From Mnemiopsis leidyi (taxonomy: Eukaryota; Ctenophora; Tentaculata; Lobata; Bolinopsidae), in contig JH153789.1 of the NCBI GenBank assembly GCA_000226015.1, positions 7,563 to 70,571 on the forward strand: a stretch of 63,009 nucleotides of DNA. Direction: 5' to 3'. The translations under genes were made by a program, and so were the position numbers. Below the pieces are notes generated by a model, which was given only the letters and a program-made list of their open reading frames with translations, did not search any database and was not told where the DNA came from. Below, piece by piece: positions 62,720 through 63,009 of this stretch (positions are counted from its first letter, which is position 1; each line of letters opens with the position of its first letter).

Positions 62720-63009
62720 TTGTGATGGATATCTAGAAACACTGGCTAATAAACTACATGTCAATGCAAAAAAGAGTTGCTTTATTGAATTTCAAAAAAT
62801 AGGAAAAAGCCAGAACCAAGGTCCTTAAACATAGAAAACAGGCTCTACCTTAATGGCATTCCACTACAGAAGGTACATGATACAAAATTTTTGGGAGTTA
62901 TTATTGACCAAAGTCTCACCTTTGATGCACATAGGGAAAAATTACTAAGAAAACTGTCGGCCTGCTGTGGAAGACTCAGTAAAATACGAGATTGTATTCC
63001 TGAGTCTGT
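62720..63009 (+). pseudogene. Non-LTR retrotransposon reverse transcriptase remnant, runs off window
   Basis: One frame encodes LANKLHVNAKKSCFIEF, which matches the 'N-K' helix before the thumb of LINE reverse transcriptases. After a frameshift near 62820, another frame encodes NGIPLQKVHDTKFLGVIID, followed by LTFDAHREKLLRKLS and RIRDCIPES. This is the classic tKFLG-iiD signature of CR1/Jockey/Rex-type elements. The copy is frame-broken and incomplete at the window edge. Confidence 0.85.

Overview
The window is animal nuclear DNA, most likely from a non-vertebrate metazoan. It has GT-AG introns, a Shaker-type potassium channel, a JAK-family FERM/pseudokinase gene, Arp2/3, FIP1 and PIG-C orthologues, a tRNA-derived SINE family, non-LTR retrotransposon remnants and many minisatellites. 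The phylum cannot be fixed from the sequence alone. All gene models were built by eye from reading frames, GT/AG sites and intron phase, and none has transcript support.

Layout. 0.8-2.9 kb, minus strand: a three-exon Kv channel gene. 3-13 kb: non-coding, with a ~19-20 bp minisatellite near 4 kb and a (TCC)n tract near 10.7 kb. 13.3-14.0 kb, minus: an orphan type I membrane protein. 15.9-18.4 kb: a GC-rich cluster of dispersed repeats and a tRNA-SINE. 19.1-33.2 kb, plus: the JAK locus. 33-42.7 kb: repeat-rich non-coding DNA with a retrotransposon tail and several satellites, one broken by an assembly gap. 42.8-44.4 kb, plus: an orphan five-exon two-TM protein. 45.3-61.8 kb, minus: eight genes head to tail, namely a p68-type DEAD-box helicase, an orphan acidic-tailed protein, CCDC124, FIP1, ATPSCKMT, Arp3, PIG-C and a DHX35-like helicase. 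62-63 kb: a SINE copy and a decayed reverse transcriptase that runs off the end.

The JAK locus is the main discovery. Two tandem, strongly diverged but intact first exons (19076-21258 and 22018-23975) each encode a FERM, SH2-like and partial JH2 module. Both end at the same codon position in the same splice phase. Only one downstream set of ten exons exists, encoding the rest of JH2 and the C-terminal kinase domain (JH1). This suggests alternative first exons feeding a shared C-terminus. The shared JH1 keeps the beta3 Lys, the alphaC Glu and the activation-loop Tyr-Tyr pair, but its HRD is HRN, its catalytic-loop Asn is His and its DFG is NFG. The predicted product is a JAK with two pseudokinase domains. 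A small secreted six-cysteine protein gene lies antisense inside one of its introns.

Most of the 45-62 kb block serves RNA and basic cell functions: RNA helicases, 3'-end processing, ribosome association, actin nucleation, GPI-anchor synthesis and mitochondrial lysine methylation.
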